Below, in pieces: positions 26,191-35,036 of a stretch of 64,000 nt of DNA. The notes beneath the pieces were generated by a model. That model had not been told where the DNA came from, did no database searches, and saw nothing but the letters and a program-made list of their open reading frames with translations. Made by a program: the position numbers and the translations under genes. Within the stretch, counting starts at the first letter, position 1. The number at the start of each line of letters is the position of its first letter. This DNA is from Seohaeicola zhoushanensis (lineage in GTDB: Bacteria > Pseudomonadota > Alphaproteobacteria > Rhodobacterales > Rhodobacteraceae): NCBI RefSeq assembly GCF_014656415.1, contig NZ_BNCJ01000019.1, forward strand, positions 1 to 64,000. Reading direction: 5' to 3'.

Positions 26191-26931
26191 ATGACCAGAC
26201 TTCACGGAAAGATCGCCCTTGTCACCGGCGGTGGATCGGGCATCGGCGCGGCCTGCGTCGCACGCTTCCTTGCCGAAGGGGCCTGCGTCGTCTCGACCGA
26301 CGTGACAGAGCAGTCCGGCCTGGCCTCCCCGACCTTCCTGCCGCTTGTCCATGACGTGACCGATCCGGCATCCTGGCAGGACGTGATCGCCCGGACGACC
26401 GAGGTCTTCGGCCGGCTCGACATCCTCGTGAACAACGCGGGCGTTTCCATGCGGACGCCCGCGACGATCATGGATACCGATTTCGCGGACTGGCGCCGGA
26501 TCATCGACGTCAATCTCGACGGCGTCTTCCTGGGACTGAAGTACGGGATGCGGGCGATGGCCCCGACCGGCGGCGCGATCGTGAACATGGGGTCGATCCA
26601 CAGCTTCGTCGCCATTCCCAAGGCCGCCGGCTACTGCGCCTCCAAGGGCGGGGTCCTGCTGCTCACGCGGACCGCGGCGCTGGAAGGCGCGGCGATGACG
26701 CCGCCGGTCCGGGTCAATTCGGTCCATCCCGGCTATGTCCGGACACCGCTCGTGGACCACAGGGCCGACACCGTTGAGGGCTGGCTGCCCGCGATCGAGG
26801 CCAAGATTCCCGCCCGGCGCCTTGCCCGGCCCGAGGAAATCGCCGTCGCGGTCCTGAACCTCGTGACGGACGACGCGGCCTACATGACCGGCTCTGCCGT
26901 CACCATCGACGGCGGCTACACCATCCTCTAG
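26191..26931 (+). CDS. Short-chain dehydrogenase/reductase
   Basis: A 246-residue SDR. The cofactor motif GGGSGIGA lies at about 13-20, with an aspartate after the second strand (VVSTDV) pointing to NAD(H). NNAG and YCASKGG supply the remaining motif and catalytic residues. The C-terminal DGGYTIL is typical of classical SDRs related to cyclohexanol and hydroxysteroid dehydrogenases. ATG 26191 lies behind AGAGGG; the longer open frame is a shadow of the GntR gene. An oxidation of a secondary alcohol is the likely role. Confidence 0.88.
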   Translation: MTRLHGKIALVTGGGSGIGAACVARFLAEGACVVSTDVTEQSGLASPTFLPLVHDVTDPASWQDVIARTTEVFGRLDILVNNAGVSMRTPATIMDTDFADWRRIIDVNLDGVFLGLKYGMRAMAPTGGAIVNMGSIHSFVAIPKAAGYCASKGGVLLLTRTAALEGAAMTPPVRVNSVHPGYVRTPLVDHRADTVEGWLPAIEAKIPARRLARPEEIAVAVLNLVTDDAAYMTGSAVTIDGGYTIL

Positions 26932-27027
26932 CGCCTCTGCACCCCGCCTCTGCACCCGGACCGCACGTCCGCGGCCCCGTCCGGCTGCGCGCTCCGACGA
27001 AGAGAAATGGATCCGGCCAACCTAATT

Positions 27028-27078
27028 ATCGAATGATTTGATCTTTTATTGACTCGGGAAATCCGGTGCCGCTATCCT
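27028..27078 (+). promoter_or_regulatory. Palindrome plus sigma70-like promoter of the CaiB-MDR unit
   Basis: An imperfect 15-bp palindrome ATCGAATGATTTGAT (27028-27042) lies just upstream of TTGACT (27049-27054) and TATCCT (27073-27078), 18 bases apart. The palindrome matches the pattern of the perfect one at 52013-52027. The rest of the gap 26932-27156 shows only short CCTCTGCACCC repeats. Confidence 0.5.
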
Positions 27079-27156
27079 GTCGCCGGAGGGGGCGGACTCC
27101 CTGCGGTGCGGCCGGTACAGGCTGCCCTCGCGGCTCCGCCTCAAGGGAGGAAAATC

Positions 27157-28326
27157 ATGGCCGGGGATCCGGCGGGCCCGCTGGACGGGTTCCGCGTCAT
27201 CGAATTCTGTTCGACCCTTTCGGGTCCCTTCGCGACGATGCTCCTCGCCGATCAGGGTGCGGACGTGATCAAGGTCGAGACGCCGCAGGGAGACCAGTCC
27301 CGCCAGATCGGCAACCGGCGCGACGGGGTCGCCGACATCGCGACGCTCTTCGTGAACATCAACCGCAACAAGCGGTCCGTCGTGCTGAACCTCAAGGATC
27401 CGGACGACGCCCGCACCGCCCGCGCCCTGGCCGAAACGGCGGATGTCGTCGTGCAGAACTTCCGTCCCGGCGTGATGGAGCGGATGGGCCTTGGCTATGA
27501 CGACCTGAGCGCGGCGAACGACCAGCTGATCTATGTCTCGATCAGCGGTCTGGGCGACCATCCGACGGTCCGGGGGCGTCGTGTCTACGACATCGTCTCG
27601 CAGGGACTGGCGGGCTTCTGTTCCGTCCAGGCCGACCGCGAGACCGGAGAGCCGCGGACCGTCCAGACCGCCATCACCGACAAGATCGCCTCCATGGTGG
27701 TCTGGCAGGGGGTGACGGCGGCGCTACTGCACCGCCTCCGCCGGGGCAAGGGCCAGCACATCAAGGTCAACATGCTCAGTGCCGCGCTGTCGTTCCTCTG
27801 GCCCGAGGCGATGCCGGGCGCGACCTTCACCGGGCCGGGCGTCCAGGCCGGCGGCACCCTCTCGGGCGTGCAGTATGTCTTCGCGACGCGCGACGGCCAC
27901 ATCCTCGTGGGGCACGTCTCGAACGAGGAATTCGCCGGGTGCTGCCGTGCCCTCGGGCTGGATGCGCTGATCACCGACCCGCGGTTCGACGCCATCGGCG
28001 GCCGTTTCCGCAATGCCGCCGCGCTCAACAAGCTCTTCGCCGACGCGCTGGCCCGGGACACCAGTGCCCATTGGCTGGAGCTGCTGGAGGCCGAGGACAC
28101 CGTCTTCGCCCCGATCAATTCCGCCGCCACCATCGCGGACGATGCGATCATCCGGGCCGCCGGGGTTCTGGCGGACCATCACGACCCGGTCTACGGATCC
28201 TTCCGCCAGCCCGTGCATCCGGTGGACTTCGGGGCCTCTCCCGCACGGCATCGCCGCAACGCCCCGCTGCTCGGGGAGCACACGGCAGAGGTGCTCGCCG
28301 AACTCGCCGACAGGACCCGGACATGA
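27157..28326 (+). CDS. CaiB/BaiF family CoA-transferase
   Basis: A 389-residue class III CoA-transferase that moves CoA between acids without free thioester hydrolysis. The N-terminal block (LDGFRVIEFCSTLSGPFATM, DQGADVIKVE, NINRNKRSVVLNL) is typical; the catalytic aspartate is probably the one in TAITDKIASM. ATG 27157 lies behind GGGAGG. Its stop overlaps the next start as ATGA. Together with the MDR it may activate and reduce a substrate brought in by the TRAP system downstream. Confidence 0.9.
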   Translation: MAGDPAGPLDGFRVIEFCSTLSGPFATMLLADQGADVIKVETPQGDQSRQIGNRRDGVADIATLFVNINRNKRSVVLNLKDPDDARTARALAETADVVVQNFRPGVMERMGLGYDDLSAANDQLIYVSISGLGDHPTVRGRRVYDIVSQGLAGFCSVQADRETGEPRTVQTAITDKIASMVVWQGVTAALLHRLRRGKGQHIKVNMLSAALSFLWPEAMPGATFTGPGVQAGGTLSGVQYVFATRDGHILVGHVSNEEFAGCCRALGLDALITDPRFDAIGGRFRNAAALNKLFADALARDTSAHWLELLEAEDTVFAPINSAATIADDAIIRAAGVLADHHDPVYGSFRQPVHPVDFGASPARHRRNAPLLGEHTAEVLAELADRTRT

Positions 28327-29336
28327 AGGCCTGGGTCTGCCGCGAATACCGCGCCCCCTACGTCATGGCGATCGAGGACATGCCCGTGCCGCTGCCCGGC
28401 CCCGGCGAGGTCCAGATCCGCGTGGCGGCCGCCGGCCTCGCCTTCGGAGAGACGCTGGTCCTCAACGGCAGCTACCAGAAGACGCCGCCCCTGCCCTACA
28501 TCCCGGTCAGCGAGATGTCGGGCGTGATCACGGCCGTCGGCGACGGGGTGGAACACCTGTCCGTCGGCGACCGGGTCTCCGCCTTTTCCTTCGACCTCGC
28601 CGGAGGCGGGCTGGCGGAATATGCCGTGATGCCGGCCCAGTTCGTCTTTGCGGTGCCCCGCGGCATGACGCTGGTCGAGGCCGCTGCCTATCCGATGAAC
28701 GCCTGGACCGCGTGGAACGCCTTGGGCAGCCGCGGCCGGTTGCAGCCCGGAGAGGTGCTGGTGGTGCATGGCGCGACCGGCGGCGTCGGGCAGGCCGCGG
28801 TCCAGATCGGCAAGCACCTCGGCGCCACGGTGATCGCGACGGGCCACGATGCCAGACGGCTTGCGACGCTGACAGGGTCGGGGCCGCATCACCTGATTGC
28901 CGATCACGTGATCGACCTCGGCACCGAGAGCCTGCGCGACCGGGTCAAGGCATTGACCGGCGGGCGTGGCGCGGACGTGTTCCTCGACCCGGTCGGCGGA
29001 CAGGTCTTCGACGACTCGCTGCGGTGCATCGCGCCGGGCGGTCGGGTGCTGGTCGTCGGCTTCACCTCTGGCACACCTTCTGCACCGCGCACCAACGTGA
29101 TGCTGGTCAAGATGATCGCGGTCATCGGGGTCGAGGCGCGGCTGGCCATCGAAACCACCGGCGGACGCGGCCGCGAGGAGTTCGACCGGATGCTCGCGGC
29201 CTACGCCGACGGGCGGCTGAAGGCACAGGTCGGTCGCACCTACGGGTTCGAAGACGCCCTTCAGGGATACGACGACATCCTCGCGCGCAGACATGTCGGG
29301 AAGAGCGTACTCATCGTTAACCCGGAATTAACGTAA
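28323..29336 (+). CDS. NADPH:quinone oxidoreductase-like MDR
   Basis: A 337-residue zinc-free MDR (GATGGVGQAAVQIGK near 150, GRGADVFLDPVGG near 220). It belongs to the same broad group as the MDR at 5388-6401 but is clearly different in sequence. The substrate-side segment FGETLVLNGSYQKTPPLPYI fits enoyl or quinone reductases. Its start is coupled to the CaiB gene (ATGA). It ends 114 bases before a TRAP operon. Confidence 0.85.
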   Translation: MKAWVCREYRAPYVMAIEDMPVPLPGPGEVQIRVAAAGLAFGETLVLNGSYQKTPPLPYIPVSEMSGVITAVGDGVEHLSVGDRVSAFSFDLAGGGLAEYAVMPAQFVFAVPRGMTLVEAAAYPMNAWTAWNALGSRGRLQPGEVLVVHGATGGVGQAAVQIGKHLGATVIATGHDARRLATLTGSGPHHLIADHVIDLGTESLRDRVKALTGGRGADVFLDPVGGQVFDDSLRCIAPGGRVLVVGFTSGTPSAPRTNVMLVKMIAVIGVEARLAIETTGGRGREEFDRMLAAYADGRLKAQVGRTYGFEDALQGYDDILARRHVGKSVLIVNPELT

Positions 29337-29354
29337 CTTAGCTAACTATCCACC

Positions 29355-29369
29355 TTTGCGATATGCAAA
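29355..29369. promoter_or_regulatory. Perfect palindrome TTTGC-GATAT-GCAAA upstream of TRAP 2
   Basis: It lies in the AT-rich gap 29337-29450 before the second TRAP operon, with TATGATAT and TTAACC nearby that could supply a -10 box. It could be an operator. It does not resemble the other operator types in this window. Confidence 0.4.
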
Positions 29370-29450
29370 TGGTATGATATTAACCCGTCGAACTACGACA
29401 GTCTCTGCTAAGGAGCACCGGCCACGTCCGGATCAACAAGGAAGGAAGAC

Positions 29451-30596
29451 ATGAAGACGTTCACATCTTATCTGACGGCAGCGACACTGGCCGCAACCGT
29501 GGCGCTGCCCGGTGCGGCATCGGCCAAGGACCTGCGCATCGCGCTTGGCCTGCCCGACATCTATGCCGCCTACGAACCGCTGGTCGCCTTCGGCAAGACG
29601 CTGGAGACAGAGCTTCAGCTGCCCGCGAAGGTCTATGCCATGTCGCTCCTGACGCTGGCCGAAACTGCGGGCGGCGTCCGCGACGGCCTGACCGACATCG
29701 GCTTTGTCGTGTTCCCCTATCACCCGGTCGAATTCTCGGAAGTGAACCTGCCGGCCAACCTGTCGATGCTGGCGACGGTCGGCGCGCCGAACGCCAACCC
29801 CGGCGCGGCCATGGCGGGGGCGATGATGGAATACACCCTGCTGAACTGCCCGGACTGCCTGACCCAGATGAAGGCGAACAACCAGGTCTACCTCTCTGGG
29901 ACCTCGACGCCGCCCTACCGGCTGCTCTGCTCAAAGCCGATCGTCACGGCTGACAACGTCACGGGCGCGCGCCTGCGCGCCGGTGCCGCGAACTATGCCC
30001 GCTGGACCGATGCCCTTGGCGGGTCCGCGGTGACCGTACCGGGCAACGAAACCTACGACGCGATGAGCCAGGGCGTGGTCGACTGCACGATGAGCCCCCT
30101 CGGCGACCTGATCGGCGGGCGCTACATCGACGTGACCAAGAACATCAACCTCGGCGCACCGGGCGGGGTCTTCATGGGCCTCGGCGCGGCGAACGTGAAC
30201 CGCGACGTCTGGCAGGGCCTGAGCGCCGAACAGCGCGCGGGGATGCTCAAGGCGGCGATGACGCTCAGCGCCGACGCGGTCTTCGCCTATCTCGAGGATG
30301 ACGCAGAAGGCATGGCGGCCGCCAAGGAGAAGGGTGTCGAGATCGCCGAGGGCGACGAGAGCCTTCTGAAGGCCACCGCGGACTTCGTCGAAAAGGACGT
30401 CGCCACCGTGGCCGCGCAGTTCACCGACCAGTTCAAGGTGCAGAACGTCGACCAGAAGATCGAGACGTTCCGCGGCCTCGTGGACAAGTGGAAGGGCCTG
30501 ACCGCCGACATCGGCGAGGACAAGGCCAAGCTTGCGGATCTCTACTGGACCGAGATCGGCTCCAAGGTGGATGCCGCAACGCTCGGGATGGACTGA
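29451..30596 (+). CDS. dctP: TRAP transporter solute-binding protein 3
   Basis: A 381-residue DctP-type binding protein with a signal peptide ending at about AASA. Its patterns GVRDGLTDIG, GARLRAGAANYARW and MSQGVVDCT match the family, and the arginine in ARLRAG is the expected carboxylate contact. The cysteine set LNCPDC, RLLCSKP and VDCT is the same as in the binding proteins at 10-12 kb and 63 kb. GGAAGGAAG precedes the ATG. A stable hairpin separates it from dctQ. Confidence 0.9.
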   Translation: MKTFTSYLTAATLAATVALPGAASAKDLRIALGLPDIYAAYEPLVAFGKTLETELQLPAKVYAMSLLTLAETAGGVRDGLTDIGFVVFPYHPVEFSEVNLPANLSMLATVGAPNANPGAAMAGAMMEYTLLNCPDCLTQMKANNQVYLSGTSTPPYRLLCSKPIVTADNVTGARLRAGAANYARWTDALGGSAVTVPGNETYDAMSQGVVDCTMSPLGDLIGGRYIDVTKNINLGAPGGVFMGLGAANVNRDVWQGLSAEQRAGMLKAAMTLSADAVFAYLEDDAEGMAAAKEKGVEIAEGDESLLKATADFVEKDVATVAAQFTDQFKVQNVDQKIETFRGLVDKWKGLTADIGEDKAKLADLYWTEIGSKVDAATLGMD

Positions 30597-30615
30597 CCCT
30601 GCCCGACTGACCATC

Positions 30616-30641
30616 GGCGCCCGGATTCGCGGCCGGGCGCC
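30616..30641 (+). promoter_or_regulatory. Intercistronic hairpin, dctP to dctQ
   Basis: Perfect 9-bp arms GGCGCCCGG / CCGGGCGCC with an 8-base loop and no T-tract. It would protect the upstream dctP message or attenuate read-through into the membrane subunits, so that binding protein is made in excess. Confidence 0.55.
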
Positions 30642-30657
30642 CTATCGGAGTCCCGCG

Positions 30658-31200
30658 ATGACCCTTCTCAAGCGCATCCTCGATGCGGCCACCAACGTGA
30701 CGGCCGTGATCGCCGGCCTCTGCATCGTCGTGATGATGGGGCACGTGACGCTCGACGTCGTGCTCAGGTCGTTCTTCGGCCGGCCGATGACCGGCACCAT
30801 CGTGTTCGTCGCGAACTACTACATGGTGTTCCTCGTCTGCCTGCCCCTCGCCTTCGTGGAACGGTTCGACAGCCACATCTCGGTCGAGGTGCTGACGGAA
30901 CGCTTCCCGGCCCGCGTCAAGCATCACCTCTACGGCTGGACCTACCCCGTGACCGCCCTGATCTTTGCCGTGATCGGCTACGCCACCTGGACCGAGGCGA
31001 TGTCGAAATTCGCAATCCGGACCTTCATGATCGAGAAGGACATGGCGATCTCGATCTGGTTCGGCTACTTCGCCCTGCCCTTCGGCTATGCGCTGCTGTC
31101 GCTCTACGTGCTACTCAAGTTCGTGGCCTATCTCGCGGGTCAGCCGCTGACACCGGAACGGCTTCCCGGCTCCGAAGACCTGGCGGTGGCCCATGAGTGA
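30658..31200 (+). CDS. dctQ: TRAP transporter small permease subunit DctQ
   Basis: A 180-residue DctQ with four membrane helices (about 14-36, 50-68, 88-109 and 130-152) and the signature GTIVFVANYYMVFLVC, then HISVEVL. The ATG at 30658 follows CGGAG. Its last 8 bases overlap dctM, as in the first TRAP system. Partner of the binding protein encoded 61 bases upstream. Confidence 0.9.
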   Translation: MTLLKRILDAATNVTAVIAGLCIVVMMGHVTLDVVLRSFFGRPMTGTIVFVANYYMVFLVCLPLAFVERFDSHISVEVLTERFPARVKHHLYGWTYPVTALIFAVIGYATWTEAMSKFAIRTFMIEKDMAISIWFGYFALPFGYALLSLYVLLKFVAYLAGQPLTPERLPGSEDLAVAHE

Positions 31201-32500
31201 TCCGCAGCTCGGCGTACTTCTGATCGGTGTCCTTCTGGTGCTGATCGCCCTGCGCGTGCCGATCGGCGCGGCGCTGGTGGCGGTGCCCTTCGTCGGCATC
31301 TGGCTGCTCTTCGGGTGGCGCCCGGCCATCGGCGCGCTGAAGGTCATCCCGTACAATTTCGCCGCCAGCTGGCAGCTGAGTTCCGTGCCGATGTTCCTGA
31401 TGATGGGCTTTCTGGCCTATCACACCGGGATCACGCGCGGGCTGTTCAACGCCGCGCGCATGTGGCTGGCCCGGTTGCCCGGCGGGCTGGCGGTGGCCAG
31501 CATCTTCGGCGCGGCGGGTTTCGCGTCGGTCACCGGATCGTCGGTCGCCTGTGCCGCCGCCATGGGCCGCATCGCGGTGCCCGAGATGACGCGGCAGGGC
31601 TACGACGACAGGCTGGCGACCGGCACCGTGGCCGCAGCCGGTACGATCGGGGCGCTTATACCGCCGTCGATCCTGCTGATCATCTACGGCATCATCGCAC
31701 AGGTCCCGATCAGCCCGCTTTTCGTCGGCGCGGTCGGTGCGGGGCTGCTGACGACCGTTTCCTACGTCCTCGTCGTGACGATCTGGGCCACGGTCAACCC
31801 CGCCATCGCGCCCCGGGTGGAGGAGCATTATTCCTGGCCGGACCGGCTCCGCGTCCTCATCAGCGTGGGGCCGATCCTCCTGCTGGCCCTGCTGGTGTTC
31901 GGAGGCCTCTTCGCCGGCATCTTCACTCCGACGGAGGCCGGAGCCGTCGGCGCGGTGCTCTGCACGCTGATAGCGCTCTTCAACCGGGCACTGACCTGGG
32001 ACCGGTTCAGGGTGTCCCTGATCGAGACGTTCACGACCACCGCCGCCATCTTCGTCATAGCCATCGGCGCCAACCTTCTGGGCCGTTTCGTGACACTAAC
32101 GGGCGCGGACGACTACATCGCGGCGGGCGTGCTGGGACTGGCCTCCAACACCGCTTTCCTGCTGGCGGGCATTGTCCTGCTCTATCTGGTGCTGGGCATG
32201 TTCCTCGATCCGCTCGGGGCGATGCTGCTGACGCTGCCGATCCTGTTGCCGGTCGCGCGCGAGGTCGGGTTCGACCTGCTGTGGTTCGGCGTGATCCTCG
32301 CCAAACTGCTCGAGATCGGAATGATCACCCCGCCGATCGGGCTGAATGTCTTCGTCATCAAGAACGTGGTCGGCGACAGGATCGGCGTCGGGCGGATCTT
32401 TCAGGGGGTCACGTACTTCCTCCTGGCGGATTTTGTCGTGGTCGTCCTGCTCATGGCGTTTCCTGCAATCGTGCTGTTCCTGCCCGGTCTGGTGGAATGA
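31193..32500 (+). CDS. dctM: TRAP transporter large permease subunit DctM
   Basis: A 435-residue DctM, the same length as the other two in the window. It has about a dozen helices and the conserved SSVPMFLMMGF, GSSVACAAAMGRIAVPEM, TIGALIPPSI, FTPTEAGAVGA and GMITPPIGLNVFVI. It is translationally coupled to dctQ. The gene ends 85 bases before the alcohol dehydrogenase, which has its own ribosome site. Confidence 0.95.
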   Translation: MSDPQLGVLLIGVLLVLIALRVPIGAALVAVPFVGIWLLFGWRPAIGALKVIPYNFAASWQLSSVPMFLMMGFLAYHTGITRGLFNAARMWLARLPGGLAVASIFGAAGFASVTGSSVACAAAMGRIAVPEMTRQGYDDRLATGTVAAAGTIGALIPPSILLIIYGIIAQVPISPLFVGAVGAGLLTTVSYVLVVTIWATVNPAIAPRVEEHYSWPDRLRVLISVGPILLLALLVFGGLFAGIFTPTEAGAVGAVLCTLIALFNRALTWDRFRVSLIETFTTTAAIFVIAIGANLLGRFVTLTGADDYIAAGVLGLASNTAFLLAGIVLLYLVLGMFLDPLGAMLLTLPILLPVAREVGFDLLWFGVILAKLLEIGMITPPIGLNVFVIKNVVGDRIGVGRIFQGVTYFLLADFVVVVLLMAFPAIVLFLPGLVE

Positions 32501-32585
32501 CGCGGTTTCGGACTTGAACCTTTTCGGGACCGATGTTTGAATTGGTCTGATGTTTAGATAATTTCTGTCCTGTGAGGAGGATATC

Positions 32586-33635
32586 ATGGAACTGTGGGCA
32601 ATCGTGGAGCCGGGCAAACCGCTTCAGAAAATTCACGAAGAGGACCCCGTGCCCGCGGGGTCCGAAGTGCTTGTCCGCGTGACCCATTGCGGGGTCTGCC
32701 ATTCCGACCTGCACCTGTGGAAGGGCGAATACGACCTCGGCGGCGGCAAGAAGCTGAACATTCTGGAGCGCGGCGTGTCCCTGCCCCGCGCGCCGGGTCA
32801 CGAGGTGCTGGGCGAAGTGGTCGCGGTCGGCCCGGACGCCGAGGGCGTCAAGGTCGGCGACACGCGGGTGATCTATCCGTGGATGGGCTGCGGCGAATGT
32901 GCCGTCTGCAAGCGCGGCGACGAGAACATGTGCGACAAGCCGCATGCGGTCGGGGTGATCCATCACGGCGGCTTCGGCTCCCACGTCCTGCTGCCGCATC
33001 CGCGCTATCTGTTCGACTACGGCAATGTCGATCCGGCGGTCGCGGTCACGTTCGCCTGCTCGGGCATCACGGTCTATTCCGCGATTGCCAAGATGGGTGA
33101 CATGCCGAAGGATTCGATGATCCTGCTGATCGGCGCGGGCGGGCTTGGCTTTGCCGCGCTGACCATGCTTCAGGCCTTGGGCTACAGCAACATCATCATG
33201 TCCGACATCTCGGAATCCAAGCGCGACGCGGCGCTCGAGGCCGGCGCCATCGGCTTTGTCCTGTCGGGCCCGGACATGATCGACGAGGTGCACAAGATCG
33301 CCGGCGGGGCGCCGGCGGCCTGCATCGACCTCGTCAATAACGGCAAGACCACGCAGGTCGGCCTCGACGTGCTGGGTCGGGGCGGAAAGCTTGTTCTGGT
33401 CGGTGTCGGCGGGGGCGAGATTCCATTGTCCACGGCCGGGATGATCTTCAAGCCGCGCCAGATCATCGGATCGGCGACCGGCAGCCTCCATGACCTAGCG
33501 GCGGTGATCAAGCTGGCCAATGACGGCAAGCTGCCTCCGGTGCCTGTGAACCGGATGCCGAAGGACCAGGCGAACGAGGCGATCGACAAGCTGGAGCACG
33601 GCCAAGTCACCGGCCGGATCATCCTGACGTCCTGA
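32586..33635 (+). CDS. Zinc-dependent alcohol dehydrogenase
   Basis: A 349-residue MDR alcohol dehydrogenase. The catalytic zinc site is formed by the cysteine in HCGVCHSD, the histidine in GHEVLGEV and a cysteine in FACSG; the structural zinc is held by the four cysteines of CGECAVCKRGDENMC. The NAD Rossmann motif is GAGGLGFAALTM. It should oxidise a primary or secondary alcohol to aldehyde or ketone. GAGGAGG precedes the ATG. The upstream gap has GACC...GGTC arms (about 32528-32549), a weak operator candidate. An aldehyde dehydrogenase for the next step lies at 49.5 kb. Confidence 0.92.
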   Translation: MELWAIVEPGKPLQKIHEEDPVPAGSEVLVRVTHCGVCHSDLHLWKGEYDLGGGKKLNILERGVSLPRAPGHEVLGEVVAVGPDAEGVKVGDTRVIYPWMGCGECAVCKRGDENMCDKPHAVGVIHHGGFGSHVLLPHPRYLFDYGNVDPAVAVTFACSGITVYSAIAKMGDMPKDSMILLIGAGGLGFAALTMLQALGYSNIIMSDISESKRDAALEAGAIGFVLSGPDMIDEVHKIAGGAPAACIDLVNNGKTTQVGLDVLGRGGKLVLVGVGGGEIPLSTAGMIFKPRQIIGSATGSLHDLAAVIKLANDGKLPPVPVNRMPKDQANEAIDKLEHGQVTGRIILTS

Positions 33636-33652
33636 CCTGCGGTTGCCGTTCC

Positions 33653-33680
33653 GACCGGCGGCGCGTTCGCGCTGCCGGTC
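33653..33680. terminator. Bidirectional terminator-like hairpin
   Basis: GACCGGCGGCGC-GTTC-GCGCTGCCGGTC: a 12-bp stem with one G-T pair and a 4-base loop, filling the gap between the convergent alcohol dehydrogenase and CoA-transferase genes. There is no T-tract. Confidence 0.55.
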
Positions 33681-34895
33681 TCAGGCCCGGGCCATCTCCT
33701 CCCAGGCGGCGGCAAGGGCGGGACGGTGGTCCGGCGCGGCAATGGCGATCAGCCGGTCCGCCCGCTCCTCGGGACCGAGACCGCGCAGATCGGCGCTGCC
33801 ATGCTCCGTCACCACGACGTCGATGTCATGGCGCGGCAGCGAGGCCGGGACCGAAAGCCTTGGCACGATGCGCGACACGGTGCCCTTGCGCAGATCGGAC
33901 GGCAGCCCGACGACGCTGATCCCGCGCGGATCAAGCGAAGCCGCACGGGAAAAATCCGCCGCCCCGCCCACGCTGCTGACCCGACGTGTTCCGGCATGTT
34001 CGAGGTTGGCCTGGCCGAACAGATCGACCTCGAGCGCGCCGTTCACCGCGACCAGCCCGTCGGACCGATAGAGGCGCCCCGGATCATGTGTCACGTCGCA
34101 GCCGAGAACCGCAAAACCGCTGCGCTTGCGCATCCAGTCGTAATGTGCCGAAGACCCGACGTGAACGCAGCTCATGTGCATCCAGTCCGGGTCCAGTGCG
34201 TCCGCCTCGTGCAGCGCCCGCACGGAATCCGATATCATGCCGGATTGCATCCGCAACCCGCGCCGGTCGGTGAGCGCCATGAGCAGGGCATCGGGCACGC
34301 GCCCCAGCCCGACCTGGAGCGCCGCGCCGTCGGTGATGAAGGCCGCGATATGGCCGGCGATCGCCCGGGCCTGCGCGTCCGGAGCGCCCGGCAGGTATTC
34401 AGGCAGCGGATGATCGATGTCGAACACCGCCTCCGCCTGGTCGAGGTCCAGCGTGGCCGCGTCGGGAACATGCGGAACCGCAGGGTTCACAACGGCCAGT
34501 ATCCGGCGGCTGCGTGTCATGCCGACAGGTGCGAATTCGGCCGCGCAACCCAGGCTCGCCACCCTGCCCCGTGCGGGCGGCGCAACCTGGACGATGCAGG
34601 TGTCGAAGGTCTGCGACGCAAGCCAGGAAAGGTAGCCCCCGTAAGACAGCGGCATCGCCCGAGACGCCGGAAGGCCCGGAACGGGAAAGGCGTTGGTGAG
34701 CCGGCTTTCATCCGGCAGCGCGGCGGGCAGGTCGTTCACCCCCGGCACCAGGCTCGAGGTCAGATGCAGCGGCGGCAGGTCACCCGACGCGAAGGCGTCG
34801 AGGAACGGCAGGACGGCCCCGGTCGACCCGATCATGAAGACCCGTTCGCCGGGTCGGAAACCGGAAATCAACCGCGCCGTCTCTGAACGTGCCAT
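33681..34895 (-). CDS. Acetyl-CoA hydrolase/4-hydroxybutyrate CoA-transferase family protein
   Basis: A 404-residue class I CoA-transferase/hydrolase of the Cat1/AbfT type. Diagnostic segments are LQVGLGRVPDALL, NGALEVDLFGQAN and TEHGSADLRG. These enzymes use a glutamate-CoA intermediate to move CoA between acetate and an organic acid. The sequence is shorter at the N-terminus than many members. ATG 34895 was chosen because CAGGAGG stands 9 bases before it, rather than the ATG-like start at 34925. It is divergent from the kinase operon. Confidence 0.85.
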   Translation of the reverse strand: MARSETARLISGFRPGERVFMIGSTGAVLPFLDAFASGDLPPLHLTSSLVPGVNDLPAALPDESRLTNAFPVPGLPASRAMPLSYGGYLSWLASQTFDTCIVQVAPPARGRVASLGCAAEFAPVGMTRSRRILAVVNPAVPHVPDAATLDLDQAEAVFDIDHPLPEYLPGAPDAQARAIAGHIAAFITDGAALQVGLGRVPDALLMALTDRRGLRMQSGMISDSVRALHEADALDPDWMHMSCVHVGSSAHYDWMRKRSGFAVLGCDVTHDPGRLYRSDGLVAVNGALEVDLFGQANLEHAGTRRVSSVGGAADFSRAASLDPRGISVVGLPSDLRKGTVSRIVPRLSVPASLPRHDIDVVVTEHGSADLRGLGPEERADRLIAIAAPDHRPALAAAWEEMARA

Positions 34896-34950
34896 GGTGT
34901 CAGGCCTCCTGCTCCCGTCGCGCATGCAAGCGGCCGGGCGATAAATTCGT

Positions 34951-34969
34951 AGACCTTAATAAAAGGTCT
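34951..34969. promoter_or_regulatory. Operator-like palindrome AGACCTT-AATAA-AAGGTCT
   Basis: Perfect 7-bp arms with a 5-base centre, in the AT-rich gap between the divergent CoA-transferase and kinase-type genes (34896-35036). Its place suggests control of both units, possibly by the GntR protein encoded at the end of the rightward operon, whose own upstream region holds a related GACC-TAT-GGTC (about 47077-47087). Confidence 0.5.
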
Positions 34970-35036
34970 GATAAATAGTTGCAAATGAATTTCGCCCGAC
35001 ATACGGTTTGGCCAGAACCATTGCCCAGAGAGAGAA

